Below, piece after piece: positions 34,263 to 44,395 of a stretch of 64,000 nt of DNA. The DNA lies in NCBI RefSeq assembly GCF_030294945.1, contig NZ_AP018448.1:5114001-5178000 (forward strand). Direction: 5' to 3'. Positions within the stretch are counted from its first letter, which is position 1, and each line of letters opens with the position of its first letter. Both the position numbers and the translations under genes were made by a program. A model generated the notes under the pieces. It searched no databases and was not told where the DNA came from. It worked only from the letters and a program-made list of their open reading frames with translations. The stretch comes from Streptomyces graminofaciens (GTDB lineage: Bacteria > Actinomycetota > Actinomycetes > Streptomycetales > Streptomycetaceae).

Positions 34263-34754
34263 TCACTTGCCAAGTCGGGCGTCGGGCACGGTCGGTTGCC
34301 GCACCTGCCCAAGGGTGGCGCACATCACAGCCACAGCCATGCCACCGAGCAGGAAGAGGTACGAGCCGACTCCCGCGCCGAACATGAAGTCGCCCTCCGG
34401 CCGCGTGGAGGTCAGCAGGATGACGGAGACCATCCAGCCGGCGGCCGGCGCAACGGCCCCCGCTCTGCCGCCGGTCGCCCGGGACCCACCCAGGAACAGT
34501 CCGGCCGCGGCCAGCAGCGACAGCAGCAAACCGCCCGGGAACCAGGCGGCTTGGAGCAGTCCCCCGGCCACCCCGACCACCGCCCCGAGCAGGAAGAGCC
34601 CCAGGTAGGCGGCGCTCCGCCCGATGGGGGGCAGCGTCAACGGCTGTGCGAGCGCGCTGCCTTGCCCGCCCGCCGAACGTCCCGAGGGCGCGCCCGCCGG
34701 CCGGCCCGGGGGCCTGTTCGCGGAACCGCCCTTCGCCCCGCCCGCCGGCGTCAT
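34263..34754 (-). CDS. DUF6113 family membrane protein
   Basis: This 163 aa protein has a Pro/Gly-rich N-terminus (1-45) and four predicted helices (SAAYLGLFLLGAVVGVAGGLLQAAWF; GGLLLSLLAAAGLFLGG; GAVAPAAGWMVSVILLT; GVGSYLFLLGGMAVAVMCATLG). The function is unknown. It directly follows mshB on the same strand, an association seen in other actinobacteria (Rv1171-like next to Rv1170), so it may be linked to mycothiol biology or simply cotranscribed. Confidence 0.8.
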   Translation of the reverse strand: MTPAGGAKGGSANRPPGRPAGAPSGRSAGGQGSALAQPLTLPPIGRSAAYLGLFLLGAVVGVAGGLLQAAWFPGGLLLSLLAAAGLFLGGSRATGGRAGAVAPAAGWMVSVILLTSTRPEGDFMFGAGVGSYLFLLGGMAVAVMCATLGQVRQPTVPDARLGK

Positions 34755-34839
34755 CGCCGGACCGCCTCTCGGCCGTCGCGCTCGGGCACGCGGCCGCCGC
34801 CCGTGGGCGCCACTCGTTCGTCATACACACTCGTACGCA

Positions 34840-35856
34840 TCACAGGCCCGTTCCGTTCTGAGCGCCCTCGAAAGAAGTGCCGGAATTTTCCTCGGAGGTG
34901 CCGCGAAGTCCCTCGGACGTGCCGGGAAGATCCTCGGACGAGCCGGGAATCCCCTCGGACGTGCCGGGGATCCCGTCGAACAAGTCGCTCTCCCGGCCGC
35001 CCCCTTCGCGCCGGCCGCGCACCAACTCGTAGCACTCGTCGACGAGGAGGGGCTGGGCCAGCTCGTTGGAGAGGGCGAAGTAGGGCTCGTGGACCTCGAT
35101 CTGGGTGGCGTGCGCCCGCATCGCGGCGGCCTTCGCGGAAGCGAAGCCGGAGCCGTCGATCTCGGTGGTGATCACATGGTCGTCGACCACTCCGGGGACC
35201 TCGGTGATGGACGCGGCCCGCCCGAAGGGGAGCTTTCCGGGCTCGGCGAGGTCGCGGCGCAGCCGGGCGAAGCCCTCCAGGGCGGCGCCCCGGGGCACAC
35301 GGTTCCAGTAGACCTTGGCGATCTCCCAGGGTTCGCCCAGGTCGGGGCGGAAGTCCGGGTCCGGGCTCAGGTCGGCGGCGCGCATGGCGACGCGGTGGGC
35401 CTGGATATGGTCGGGGTGGCCGTAGCCGCCGTTGGGGTCGTAGGTGACCAGGACCTGGGGGCGCACCTCGCGGATGATCTCGACCAGGAGGGCGGCGGCC
35501 TCGTCGACGTCGGCGGACCAGAAGGCGCCGGGGCGCTCGTTCTGCTCGACGCCCATCATTCCGGAGTCGCGGAAGCGGCCGGGGCCGCCGAGAAAGCGGT
35601 GGTCGGTGACGCCGAGTTCCTTCATCGCCTCGGCCAGCTCGCCCACGCGGTGCGGGCCCAGAGTGTCGTCGCGGTCGGGCGCCATGTGCGCGAGACGGGG
35701 CGGGATGACCTCGCCCTCCTCGCCGAGGGTGCAGGTCACCAGCGTCACCCGGGCGCCCTCGGCCGCGTACCTGGCCATGGTCGCGCCGTTGTTGATCGAC
35801 TCATCGTCCGGGTGGGCGTGGACGAGGAGCAGTCGGCGGGCGGGCAGATCCGTCAT
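34840..35856 (-). CDS. mshB: GlcNAc-inositol deacetylase of mycothiol biosynthesis
   Basis: This 338 aa enzyme has the zinc deacetylase motif AHPDDE (13-18) with the third metal ligand in [12 protein letters not shown] near 143. It matches MshB ([29 protein letters not shown]) and removes acetate from GlcNAc-Ins before cysteine ligation. The C-terminus carries a tail of seven-residue repeats ([34 protein letters not shown]) absent from the family. The ATG at 35856 begins the conserved domain. The DUF6113 gene follows. Confidence 0.93.
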   Translation of the reverse strand: MTDLPARRLLLVHAHPDDESINNGATMARYAAEGARVTLVTCTLGEEGEVIPPRLAHMAPDRDDTLGPHRVGELAEAMKELGVTDHRFLGGPGRFRDSGMMGVEQNERPGAFWSADVDEAAALLVEIIREVRPQVLVTYDPNGGYGHPDHIQAHRVAMRAADLSPDPDFRPDLGEPWEIAKVYWNRVPRGAALEGFARLRRDLAEPGKLPFGRAASITEVPGVVDDHVITTEIDGSGFASAKAAAMRAHATQIEVHEPYFALSNELAQPLLVDECYELVRGRREGGGRESDLFDGIPGTSEGIPGSSEDLPGTSEGLRGTSEENSGTSFEGAQNGTGL

Positions 35857-35978
35857 GGGATCCACCCTACGAGGCCACGGCTCCGCGCCCACGCCGGGCG
35901 TGGTCATTCACAGGAACGGCCACAACGCGCGAATGAGGATAAAAGGTACAGGTCAGAAAGGTGGGATCAGGAGGCGGC

Positions 35979-36173
35979 TCAGAACTTGATGCTGCCGATC
36001 ATGCCCGCGATGTTGGACGTCAGCTCGCTGATCGTCGGCGCGATCGTGGAGGAGGCGAGATAGAAACCGAGCAGGATGCAGATGATCGCGTGTGGTGCCT
36101 TCAACCCTGACTTCTTGATCAGGATGACGACGATGATCGCCAGCAGCACCACCGCCGAAATCGAGAGTGCCAC
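35979..36173 (-). CDS. Small two-helix membrane protein
   Basis: This 64 aa protein has two hydrophobic segments (SISAVVLLAIIVVILIKKSG; APHAIICILLGFYLASSTIAPTI). The start is GTG at 36173 with the excellent site GGAGGTGA seven bases upstream, so it is real despite its size. The type resembles small membrane proteins of actinomycete plasmid transfer regions, but no transfer gene is near. Function is unknown. Confidence 0.72.
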   Translation of the reverse strand: MALSISAVVLLAIIVVILIKKSGLKAPHAIICILLGFYLASSTIAPTISELTSNIAGMIGSIKF

Positions 36174-36372
36174 GGCGGCTCACCTCCAAAAGTTCCCTGG
36201 GACCTGGGGAGCGAAGCAGTTGTCAATGTCTTACATGGGTGACGCAGTTGTAAATCCATACAGCGGCCAGCAGGTTCATACCCACTCAGCGGTAGTGATC
36301 ATAACTATCCATACGCGCGCATCGATCGGCGCACAGCCGCACAAGGGGGCGCATGGCCAATATGGTCAGGGC

Positions 36373-38508
36373 ATGACGACCGAGCCCGAGACCTTCCCCC
36401 GCCGACACGCCCGGACACAGCGTTTCTCCCTCGGCGCGCCGCGCGCGTTCAGCGTCGCCCCCGATGGTTCCCGAGTGGTGTTCCTGCGGTCCTCGTCCGG
36501 CACCGACAGGGCCAACAAACTGTGGGTGCTGGACGTGGGAGACGGCGAGGAGCGGCTCGCCGCCGATCCGTTCACGCTGCTGTCCGGGGCCTCGGAGGAA
36601 CTGTCCGCCGAGGAGCGTGCGCGGCGTGAGCGCAGCCGTGAGGGCGGTGCCGGAATCGTCGGCTATGCCACCGACTCGGCGGTGGAGTTGGCGGCTTTCG
36701 CCTTGTCAGGGCGGCTTTTCGTGGCCGAGCTGCAGGCCGGCACCGCACGTGAACTCGCCGTCCCCGGGCCGGTGATCGACCCGCGCCCCTCCCCCGACGG
36801 CCGGTATGTCGCGTACGTCGCCCAGGGCGCCCTGCGGGTGGTCGAGGCCGAGGGCGGGGGCGACCGGGCGCTCGCGGAGAGCGGCCCCGGGGAGGCGTCG
36901 GAGAACGTCACGCACGGGCTCGCCGAGTTCATCGCGGCCGAGGAGATGGGGCGTTCGCGCGGCTACTGGTGGTCGCCCGACTCGGACGGGCTGCTGGTGG
37001 CGCGCGTGGACGACACGCCGGTGCGCCGCTGGTGGATCTCGGACCCCGCAGAGCCGGAAAACGCTCCGCAGCGGGTCGCGTATCCGGCGGCCGGAACGGC
37101 CAACGCGGACGTGCGGCTGTTCCTCACGGACCTCGACGGGGTGCGCACGGAGGTCGTCTGGGACCGGGCCCGCTACCCGTATCTGGCACATGTGCACTGG
37201 TCAGGGGCGGGTGCGCCGCTGCTTCTGGTGCAGGCGCGAGATCAGCGCAGCCAGCTGTACCTGGCCGTGGACCCGGCGACCGGGGCGACCCGGATGGTGC
37301 ACGCCGACGAAGATCCACATTGGCTTGATCTTTTCCCCGGGGTGCCCGGTTGGAGTCCTTCGGGGCAGCTCGTGCGTGTCGCGGACGAGGGCGGCGCGCG
37401 GGTGCTGGCGGTGGGCGAACGCCCGCTGACGGGACCGCAGTTGCATGTCCGCGCGGTGCTCGACATCGCCGCCGACGATGTGCTGATCTCGGCTTCCGCG
37501 GGCGAGCGGGCTGCCGAGCCGGAGATCGGCGAGGTGCATGTGTACCGCGTGAACGAGCTGGGCGTGGAACGCGTGTCGCAGGAACCCGGCGTGCACTCGG
37601 CGGTGCGAGCCGGGGGCGTGACGGTACTCGTCTCAGCCGTGCCCGACAAGGCGGGCAGCCAGGTGCGGGTGCTACAGGACGGCAAACGCGTGACGACCGT
37701 GGCGTCTTACGCGGAAGATCCCGGTTTCTCCCCGCGCGTGCGGTTCACACAGGGGGGCGCACGCCGCGTACCGTGCGCCCTGCTTATGCCTGCGGACTAC
37801 GACGGCGACACTCCCCTGCCGGTCCTTCTCGACCCCTACGGCGGTCCGCACGGCCCCCGGGTGCTGGCGGCGCACAACGCGCACCTCACGTCGCAGTGGT
37901 TCGCCGACCAGGGCTTCGCGGTGGTGGTCGCCGACGGGCGCGGCACCCCCGGCCGCTCCCCCGCCTGGGAGAAGGCGATCGACGGAGACCTCACGGTGTC
38001 GCTGGACGACCAGGTGGACGCCCTGCACGACCTCGCGAAGTCCTTCCCGCTGGACCTGACCAGGGTGGCGATCCGCGGCTGGTCGTACGGCGGCTGGCTG
38101 GCCGGGCTCGCCGTACTGCGCCGCCCGGACGTCTTCCACGCGGGCATCGCGGGCGCCCCCGTCACCGACTGGCGGCTGTACGACACGCACTACACGGAGC
38201 GGTATCTGGGCGACCCGACCGTGTCCCCGGCGGAGTACGCGAAGAGTTCGCTGATCACGGACGACGGCCTGTCCGACCCCGCCGAGCCGCACCGCCCGCT
38301 GCTGATCGTGCACGGCACCGCCGACGACAACGTGGTCTTCGCGCACGCCCTGCGGCTGTCCTCCGCCTTGCTCGCGGCCGGCCGACCGCATGAGGTGCTC
38401 CCGCTCTCCGGGGTCACGCACATGACCCCGCAGGAACAGGTCGCGGAGAACCTGCTGCTGCTCCAGGTGGACTTCCTGCGGCGTTCGCTGGGGCTGGGCC
38501 AGGCGTAA
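36373..38508 (+). CDS. S9 family prolyl oligopeptidase / dipeptidyl peptidase
   Basis: This 711 aa protein has an N-terminal beta-propeller (about 20-440, DPP IV type with the EEMGRSRGYWWSPD acidic motif near 200) and a C-terminal alpha/beta hydrolase. The nucleophile is in RGWSYGGWLAG near residue 575, the Asp in HGTADDNVVF near 655 and the His in GVTHMTP near 685. It has no signal peptide, so it is probably cytoplasmic and cuts after proline or alanine at peptide N-termini. It sits beside two oligopeptide uptake operons, which suggests intracellular use of imported peptides. Confidence 0.9.
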   Translation: MTTEPETFPRRHARTQRFSLGAPRAFSVAPDGSRVVFLRSSSGTDRANKLWVLDVGDGEERLAADPFTLLSGASEELSAEERARRERSREGGAGIVGYATDSAVELAAFALSGRLFVAELQAGTARELAVPGPVIDPRPSPDGRYVAYVAQGALRVVEAEGGGDRALAESGPGEASENVTHGLAEFIAAEEMGRSRGYWWSPDSDGLLVARVDDTPVRRWWISDPAEPENAPQRVAYPAAGTANADVRLFLTDLDGVRTEVVWDRARYPYLAHVHWSGAGAPLLLVQARDQRSQLYLAVDPATGATRMVHADEDPHWLDLFPGVPGWSPSGQLVRVADEGGARVLAVGERPLTGPQLHVRAVLDIAADDVLISASAGERAAEPEIGEVHVYRVNELGVERVSQEPGVHSAVRAGGVTVLVSAVPDKAGSQVRVLQDGKRVTTVASYAEDPGFSPRVRFTQGGARRVPCALLMPADYDGDTPLPVLLDPYGGPHGPRVLAAHNAHLTSQWFADQGFAVVVADGRGTPGRSPAWEKAIDGDLTVSLDDQVDALHDLAKSFPLDLTRVAIRGWSYGGWLAGLAVLRRPDVFHAGIAGAPVTDWRLYDTHYTERYLGDPTVSPAEYAKSSLITDDGLSDPAEPHRPLLIVHGTADDNVVFAHALRLSSALLAAGRPHEVLPLSGVTHMTPQEQVAENLLLLQVDFLRRSLGLGQA

Positions 38509-38509
38509 A

Positions 38510-38547
38510 AAACGGGCCGGGGCGACATGGCGCGCCCCGGCCCGTTT
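38510..38547. terminator. Terminator hairpin after the S9 peptidase gene
   Basis: AAACGGGCCGGGGCG (38510-38524) pairs perfectly with CGCCCCGGCCCGTTT (38533-38547), 15 bp with A/T-rich outer ends. It works in both directions between the convergent peptidase gene and the first oligopeptide operon. Confidence 0.9.
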
Positions 38548-38653
38548 ACGGCACCCGCACGGCCGTACGCGTTTTAGATTCGCGCGTCCGTATATCGGAA
38601 TGACGTCAGCCAAGTTGCCTGCGTGTTAACACGGTTGGTGGTCATTTGTACGG

Positions 38654-39757
38654 CTATTCCACCCCATCCGCATGATCGTCCAAGGAATCCTCCGTGGGCT
38701 CCTCGGGCGGAACCACCTGCTTCTCCTCCGCGAAATGGCAGGCCGAGTCATGCGCGGCGGGCCCGGTGGCCAGCCGGAACTCCGCGGGCACCGCCAGCAT
38801 CGGCACCTCAAGGGCGCATCTCTCCTGGGCTTTCCAGCAGCGGGTACGGAAGCGGCAGCCGGAGGGGATGTTCGTCGGGGAGGGCACATCGCCGGACAGG
38901 ATGATCCGCTCGCGGTGCACCCGCGCCTCCGGGTCGGGGACCGGGACGGCGGACAGCAGCGCCTGGGTGTAGGGGTGCGTCGGGTGGTCGTAGATCTCGG
39001 CGTCGCGGCCGATCTCCACGATCCGGCCGAGGTACATCACCCCGACCCGGTCGGAGATGTGCCGCACGATCGACAGGTCGTGTGCGATGAAGACGTACGA
39101 GAGTCCGAACTCGCCCTGGAGCTGGTCCATCAGGTTGATGACCTGGGCCTGGACGGAGACGTCGAGGGCGGAGACCGGTTCGTCGGCGACGATGATCTCG
39201 GGGCGGAGCGCCAGCCCGCGGGCGATGCCGATGCGCTGGCGCTGACCGCCGGAGAACTGGTGCGGGTAGCGGTTGATGTACTCCGGGTTGAGGCCGACGA
39301 CGTCCAGGAGGTCCTGGACCTTGCGCCGCCGGTCGCCCTTCGGGGCCACCTCGGGGTGGATCTCGAAGGGCTCCCCGATGATGTCGCCCACGGTCATCCG
39401 GGGGTTGAGCGAGGTGTAGGGGTCCTGGAACACCATCTGGATGTTCCGGCGGACGGCCTTCAGGGCGCGCCCCGACAGTCTGGTGATGTCCTCGCCCTTG
39501 TACAGGATCGCCCCGTCGGTCGGCCGTTCCAGGTTGACCAGCATCTTCGCGACCGTCGACTTGCCGCAACCGGACTCGCCGACGATGCCGAGGGTCTCGC
39601 CCGCGCCGAGGGAGAAGTCGACGCCGTCGACGGCCTTGACCGCGCCGATCTGCTTCTTGAAGACGATGCCCTGGGTGAGCGGGTAGTGCTTGTACAGGCC
39701 GCGGACTTCCAGAATCGGTTCCACCACGGTCGGTGCGGCCACGGTCGGTTCAGCCAT
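38654..39757 (-). CDS. Oligopeptide ABC transporter ATPase, OppF type (operon 1)
   Basis: This 367 aa ATPase has Walker [10 protein letters not shown] near 63, signature [17 protein letters not shown] near 170, Walker [13 protein letters not shown] and the C-terminal oligopeptide/dipeptide domain with its [14 protein letters not shown] cysteine set (Fe-S or zinc-like). It pairs with the OppD-type ATPase, whose stop overlaps its start by 8 bases. Bases 39216-39388 are identical to the operon 2 paralogue (47437-47609). Last gene of the five-gene operon. Confidence 0.92.
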   Translation of the reverse strand: MAEPTVAAPTVVEPILEVRGLYKHYPLTQGIVFKKQIGAVKAVDGVDFSLGAGETLGIVGESGCGKSTVAKMLVNLERPTDGAILYKGEDITRLSGRALKAVRRNIQMVFQDPYTSLNPRMTVGDIIGEPFEIHPEVAPKGDRRRKVQDLLDVVGLNPEYINRYPHQFSGGQRQRIGIARGLALRPEIIVADEPVSALDVSVQAQVINLMDQLQGEFGLSYVFIAHDLSIVRHISDRVGVMYLGRIVEIGRDAEIYDHPTHPYTQALLSAVPVPDPEARVHRERIILSGDVPSPTNIPSGCRFRTRCWKAQERCALEVPMLAVPAEFRLATGPAAHDSACHFAEEKQVVPPEEPTEDSLDDHADGVE

Positions 39758-40733
39758 GGAGGCACTCCCTCCAGAAGTGGCAGGCGCTCCCGCGTTCCCC
39801 GTCCGACGGGGTGATCTCGTACAGCGGCGGTTCGTCGGTGCGGCACACGTCCTGGGCCATCGGGCAGCGCGGGTTGAAGGCGCAGCCGGGCGGAATGTGC
39901 ATCAGGTTGGGCGGCAGACCCTTGATGGCGTAGAGCTCCTGGCCCTTCTGGTCCAGGCGCGGGATCGATTCGAGCAGGCCTCGGGTGTACGGGTGGGCGG
40001 GCGCCTTGTAGATGTCGTGGACCGGGGCGGACTCCACGATGCGGCCCGCGTACATCACGGCGATGCGGTCGGCGACGTCGGCGACCACGCCGAGGTCGTG
40101 CGTGATGAGGATGAGGCCCATGCCGAGCTCACGCTGCAGCTCGGCGAGGAGGTCCATGACCTGGGCCTGGACGGTGACGTCCAGCGCCGTCGTCGGTTCG
40201 TCGGCGATGATCAGGGAGGGCTCCAGGGCCAGCGCCATGGCGATCATGATGCGTTGGCGCATACCGCCGGAGAACTGGTGCGGATAGTCCCGGACGCGCT
40301 GCTTGGCCGCCGGGATGCGGACCCGGTCCATCAGCTCTACGGCCTTGGCGCGGGCGTCCTTCTTGGACAGGCCCCGGTGCACGACGAACATCTCGCCGAG
40401 CTGGTCGCCGACGGAGAGGACCGGATTCAGGGACGACAGCGCGTCCTGGAAGATCATCGCCATCTCGGAGCCCCGGATCTTCCTGCGCTCGTCCTCCTTG
40501 AGCTTCAGCAGGTCCTGGCCCTGGAAGAAGATCTCGCCACCGGTGATCCGCCCGGGCGGGATGTCGAGGATGCCCATGATCGCCTGCGCGGTGACCGACT
40601 TGCCGGAGCCGGACTCGCCGAGCACGGCGAGCGTCTCGCCCTCGTCCACGGCGTAGGTGACACCGTTGACGGCCCGGGCGACCCCGTCCCGGGTCCTGAA
40701 CTCCACCTGGAGGTCGCGCACTTCGAGCAGCAT
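39750..40733 (-). CDS. Oligopeptide ABC transporter ATPase, OppD type (operon 1)
   Basis: This 327 aa protein has Walker [10 protein letters not shown] near 37, Walker [17 protein letters not shown] near 165, signature [17 protein letters not shown] and the C-terminal domain with [14 protein letters not shown]. It forms the ATPase heterodimer with the downstream OppF-type subunit. It begins 9 bases after the permease stop. Order and overlaps show a single transcript with the permeases and the binding protein upstream. Confidence 0.92.
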   Translation of the reverse strand: MLLEVRDLQVEFRTRDGVARAVNGVTYAVDEGETLAVLGESGSGKSVTAQAIMGILDIPPGRITGGEIFFQGQDLLKLKEDERRKIRGSEMAMIFQDALSSLNPVLSVGDQLGEMFVVHRGLSKKDARAKAVELMDRVRIPAAKQRVRDYPHQFSGGMRQRIMIAMALALEPSLIIADEPTTALDVTVQAQVMDLLAELQRELGMGLILITHDLGVVADVADRIAVMYAGRIVESAPVHDIYKAPAHPYTRGLLESIPRLDQKGQELYAIKGLPPNLMHIPPGCAFNPRCPMAQDVCRTDEPPLYEITPSDGERGSACHFWRECLHG

Positions 40734-40742
40734 GGCGACGGC

Positions 40743-41759
40743 TCACCTCAGCTTCGGGTCGAGGGCGTCGCGCACCGCGTCGCCGAGCATGATGAACGCG
40801 AGGACGGTGACCGCGAGGGCCCCCGACGGCCACAGCAGGGCGTGCGGGGCGTTGCGGATGTACGGCGAGGCGGCCGAGATGTCGATGCCCCAGGACACGC
40901 TGGGCGGTTTCAGCCCGACGCCGAGGTACGACAGGGTCGCCTCCAGGGAGATGTACGTGCCGAGCGCGATGGTGGCGACGACGATGACCGGGGCCACGGC
41001 GTTGGGCGTGATGTGCCGGAGCAGGATGCGGGAGTTGGAGGCGCCGAGGGCGCGGGCGGCCTGCACGTAGTCGTGCTGCTTGGCGGTGATGACCGAGCCG
41101 CGCGCGATACGGGAGATCTGCGGCCAGCCGAGCAGCACCATGAACCCGATGACCGGCCAGATGGTGTTGCTGGTGACGACCGAGAGAAGGACCAGTCCCC
41201 CGAGGACGACCGGGATGGCGAAGAAGATGTCGGTGATGCGGGAGAGGATCGAGTCGCCGCCACCGCCGAAGAAGCCCGCGAGAGCACCGAGGACGCTGCC
41301 GAGGACGGCGACCCCGAGGGTGGCGAGGACGCCGACCGCGACGGACGTACGGGCGCCGTAGACCACGCGCGTGTACACGTCGCAGCCCTGGCCGTCGAAG
41401 CCGAAGGGATGGCCGGCCTGGGAGCCCTCCTGGGCCTTGGAGAGGGTGCACTTGAGGGGGCTCATCCAGGTGATGGCCCCGGGCCACAGGGAGATGAAGA
41501 CCAGGAACAGGATGATCAGCGCGGAGATGATGAAGACCGGGTTGCGGCGCAGGTCGCGCCAGGCGTCGGACCAGAGGCTGCGGGGCTTCTCCGACGGGCC
41601 GTCGGCGTCCGAGTCGTGGTCCAGGTCCTTCTCCAGCGTCTCCCCCTCGGTGGTCGCCAGGTCCATGACGCCGCCCATGCCCGTCGCGGCGATCGCGCCG
41701 TCCTCGGCTTCGCGTTGGCCGCCCGTGACGTGCGGCTCCGGGGGCTCGGGCTCAGGCAT
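40743..41759 (-). CDS. Oligopeptide ABC transporter permease, OppC type (operon 1)
   Basis: This 338 aa protein has a charged N-terminus, an OppC N-terminal segment with a first helix (PVFIISALIILFLVFISLWP) and then a periplasm-facing loop. Five more helices include the EAA-type loop DYVQAARALGASNSRILLRHITPNAVAP, which docks the ATPases. It is partner of the OppB-type permease, with which its start overlaps by 8 bases. The N-terminal 60 residues are acidic and unlike the operon 2 copy. Confidence 0.92.
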   Translation of the reverse strand: MPEPEPPEPHVTGGQREAEDGAIAATGMGGVMDLATTEGETLEKDLDHDSDADGPSEKPRSLWSDAWRDLRRNPVFIISALIILFLVFISLWPGAITWMSPLKCTLSKAQEGSQAGHPFGFDGQGCDVYTRVVYGARTSVAVGVLATLGVAVLGSVLGALAGFFGGGGDSILSRITDIFFAIPVVLGGLVLLSVVTSNTIWPVIGFMVLLGWPQISRIARGSVITAKQHDYVQAARALGASNSRILLRHITPNAVAPVIVVATIALGTYISLEATLSYLGVGLKPPSVSWGIDISAASPYIRNAPHALLWPSGALAVTVLAFIMLGDAVRDALDPKLR

Positions 41760-42675
41760 AGCGGATCCTCGGGTCGAGTACGCCGTAGAGGAGGTCGACG
41801 AGCAGGTTGGCGACCAGGAAGACCAGCACGAGGACGGTCACGAAGCCGACGACGGTCTGGGTGTTCTGCCGGAGGATGCCCTGGTAGAGCTGGTAGCCGA
41901 CGCCGTGGATGTTGAAGATCCGTTCGGTGACGATCGCGCCGCCCATCAGCGCGCCGATGTCCGTGCCGATGAACGTGACCACGGGGATCAGGGAGTTGCG
42001 CAGCAGGTGCTTGCGGATCACGCGGTGCCGGGGAAGTCCCTTGGCGACGGCGGTGCGTACGTAGTCGGCGCGGGTGTTCTCCGCGATGGAGGTACGGGTC
42101 AGCCGGGTCACATAGGCGAGGGAGACGGAGGCGAGGACGAGCCCGGGGACGATCAGCTCGTCGAAGGGTGCCTCGGAGGAGACCGACGGGCTGATCCAGC
42201 CCCACTCGACGCCGAGCAGCAGCTGGAGCAGCAGACCGGTGACGAAGGTGGGGACGGAGATGACGACGAGGGTGACCAGCAGGGCCCCGGTGTCGACGGG
42301 CTTCCCCCGGCGCAGCCCGGTGACGACGCCGAGCGTGATGCCGATGACGACCTCGAAGAGGATCGCGACGATCGTCAGCCGGATGGTGATCGGGAAGGCG
42401 GTGGCCATCAGCTCGGTGACCTCCTGCCCGTTGAACGCGGTGCCGAAGTCGCCGGTGAAGACGTTCCCCATGTAGGTCAGGTATTGCTGCCAGACCGGCT
42501 TGTCGAGGCCGAACTCCTTGCGCAGTTGGGCGGCGGTGGCGGGGTCGCACTCCCGGTCGCCGCACAGGCCGGCGATGGGGTCGCCCATCACGTTCACCAT
42601 CAGGAAGATCAACAGTGTGGCGCCGAAGAAGACCGGGATCATCTGCAGCAGGCGCCGGATCACATACCGTCCCAT
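41752..42675 (-). CDS. Oligopeptide ABC transporter permease, OppB type (operon 1)
   Basis: This 307 aa protein has six helices, the OppB N-terminal GRYVIRRLLQMIPVFFGATLLIFLMV, a CGDRECDPATAAQLRKEFGLDKP extracytoplasmic loop and the EAA loop DYVRTAVAKGLPRHRVIRKHLLRNSLIP. It forms the membrane channel with the OppC-type subunit. A gap of 79 bases with a hairpin separates it from the binding protein gene upstream, probably lowering permease expression relative to the binding protein. Confidence 0.92.
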   Translation of the reverse strand: MGRYVIRRLLQMIPVFFGATLLIFLMVNVMGDPIAGLCGDRECDPATAAQLRKEFGLDKPVWQQYLTYMGNVFTGDFGTAFNGQEVTELMATAFPITIRLTIVAILFEVVIGITLGVVTGLRRGKPVDTGALLVTLVVISVPTFVTGLLLQLLLGVEWGWISPSVSSEAPFDELIVPGLVLASVSLAYVTRLTRTSIAENTRADYVRTAVAKGLPRHRVIRKHLLRNSLIPVVTFIGTDIGALMGGAIVTERIFNIHGVGYQLYQGILRQNTQTVVGFVTVLVLVFLVANLLVDLLYGVLDPRIRYA

Positions 42676-42696
42676 GAGGGCTCCGGAGGAGTTGCT

Positions 42697-42734
42697 GGGC
42701 GGCCGTCGGTCTCACTTGTGGGAGGGGGCCGCCC
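42697..42734 (-). terminator. Internal attenuator hairpin of oligopeptide operon 1
   Basis: GGGCGGCC (42697-42704) and GGCCGCCC (42727-42734) bracket a 22-base loop between the binding protein gene and the permease gene. The same position in operon 2 has a stronger hairpin. It may partly stop transcription or stabilise the upstream message. Confidence 0.5.
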
Positions 42735-42754
42735 ATGACGGTGTCGGGCTCGGC

Positions 42755-44395
42755 TCAGCCGACCTTGATCTGGTCGTACACCGGCACGCTGAACGGGTTG
42801 AGCGTGACCTCGGAGAGGCGCGCCGAGTAGCCCGCGCTGCCGTTCTGGTACCAGAGCGGGATGGCGGCCATGTTGTCCCGCACGACCTCCTCGGCCTGCT
42901 GGAACTTCTCCACTGCCGTCCCCGTGTCCTCCTCCGCGTTGGCCTCGTCGACGAGCTTGTCGAAGTCGGCGTTGGACCACTTGCCGTCGTTGGAGGAGGC
43001 GTTGGTGTAGTAGAGCGGCTGGAGGAAGTTCTGGATGAGCGGGTAGTCCATCTGCCAGCCGGCGCGGAACGGGCCGCTGATCTTCTGCTGGGTGATCTGG
43101 TTGCGGAAGTCGGCGAAGGTGCCGACCGGGTTGCCGACGCAGGCCTTCTCGTTGTCGAGGGCGTTGTTGACGGAGTTGCAGACGGCGTCGACCCACTGCT
43201 TGTGGGAGCCGGTGTCCGCGTTGTACGAGATCTTGACCTGGCCGCCGGGGAGCCCGCCGCCCTCCTCGATCAGCTTCTTCGCCTCGTCGGGGTCGTACTC
43301 GCAGGCGTCACCGCACAGGCCCTCCTTGTAGCCGCCGTCCCCGCCGAGCACGGGCGAGGTCCAGTCGGTGGCGGGGGTGCGGGTCTTCACGAAGATGGTC
43401 TCGGTGATCTGGTCGCGGTCGATCGCCCGGGACAGCCCCTCGCGGACCTTCTCCATTCCGGCCTTGTCCCATTTCTTGTCGTAGAACGGGAAGGCGAGGG
43501 TCTGGATGATGCCGGCCGGGGTGTTGATGTAGCGGTCGCCGAGGTCGTTCTGGACGTTCTTGAGCTGCGCGGCGGGGACGTCGTCGACGAGGTCGAGGTT
43601 GCCGGCCATCAGGTCGGTGTAGGCGGTGTTGTTGTCGGTGTAGACCTTGAGGTCCACGCCGCCGTTCTGCGCCTTGTCGTCCCCCGGATAGTCGTCCCAC
43701 TTCCTGAGGGAGAGCTGCGAGCCCTTGGTGTACGAGTCGACGGTGTACGGGCCGTTGCCGACGGGCTTGCTCAGCCATGCGGAGTGGTCGTCGAAGAACG
43801 TCTGCGGCAGCGGGGAGAAGGCCGCGTAGCCGAGGGTGTCGGGGAAGGTCGAGAACTTCTGCTTCAGCTTGACGGTGAAGGTCTTGTCGTCGACGACCTT
43901 CAGCCCGGCCAGCGTCTGGGCGGACTGCTGGCTTCCGTCGTCCGGGTGCGTCTTGTCGTAGCCGTCGATGTACTCGAAGAAGTACGCGTTCTTCTGGTTG
44001 TTCTTGAGGCTCGCCCCGTAGTTCCAGGCGTCGACGAACGACTTGGCGGTGACCTTCTCGCCGTTGCTGAAGGTCCAGCCGTCCCTGACCGTGATGGTGA
44101 AGTTCTGCGAGTCGGTCGTCTCGATCTTCTCGGCGAGCATGTCCTTGGCCTGGCCGGTCTTCGGGTCGTACTGCTTCAGCCCCCGGAAGAGCATGGACAG
44201 CACCTTGCCGCCCTGTACCTCGTTGGTGTTGGCCGGCTCCAGCGGGTTCTGCGGGTCTCCCCAGGAGGAACTGAGCACCGCGCCACTGTCGCCACCGCCA
44301 CCGCCGCCGCTGTCGTCCCCACCACCGCAGGCCGTCGCCACGAGAGCTACCGCCGCCGCGCAAGCGACCCATCTGCCGCGCATGGCTCGACGCAT
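42755..44395 (-). CDS. Oligopeptide-binding lipoprotein (SBP family 5, operon 1)
   Basis: This 546 aa precursor has signal RRAMRGRWVACAAAVALVATAC with lipobox VATAC (Cys 23) and a Gly/Asp linker. The mature part is a family 5 solute-binding protein (SSSWGDPQNPLEPANTNEV; GWTFSNGEKVTAKSFVDAWNYGA; LSRAIDRDQI; IPLWYQNG near the end). It captures oligopeptides outside the cell. Streptomyces BldK, which imports a developmental peptide, is of this type, but I cannot say which of the two operons is the BldK orthologue. GAGGAGG precedes the ATG at 44395. Confidence 0.92.
   Translation of the reverse strand: MRRAMRGRWVACAAAVALVATACGGGDDSGGGGGGDSGAVLSSSWGDPQNPLEPANTNEVQGGKVLSMLFRGLKQYDPKTGQAKDMLAEKIETTDSQNFTITVRDGWTFSNGEKVTAKSFVDAWNYGASLKNNQKNAYFFEYIDGYDKTHPDDGSQQSAQTLAGLKVVDDKTFTVKLKQKFSTFPDTLGYAAFSPLPQTFFDDHSAWLSKPVGNGPYTVDSYTKGSQLSLRKWDDYPGDDKAQNGGVDLKVYTDNNTAYTDLMAGNLDLVDDVPAAQLKNVQNDLGDRYINTPAGIIQTLAFPFYDKKWDKAGMEKVREGLSRAIDRDQITETIFVKTRTPATDWTSPVLGGDGGYKEGLCGDACEYDPDEAKKLIEEGGGLPGGQVKISYNADTGSHKQWVDAVCNSVNNALDNEKACVGNPVGTFADFRNQITQQKISGPFRAGWQMDYPLIQNFLQPLYYTNASSNDGKWSNADFDKLVDEANAEEDTGTAVEKFQQAEEVVRDNMAAIPLWYQNGSAGYSARLSEVTLNPFSVPVYDQIKVG

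Noticed and set aside
39690..41915. Very long plus-strand frame opposite the oligopeptide transporter genes
   Set aside because: Opposite highly conserved ABC genes; composition (Asp/Gly/Val/Arg/His) is typical of antisense high-GC frames.
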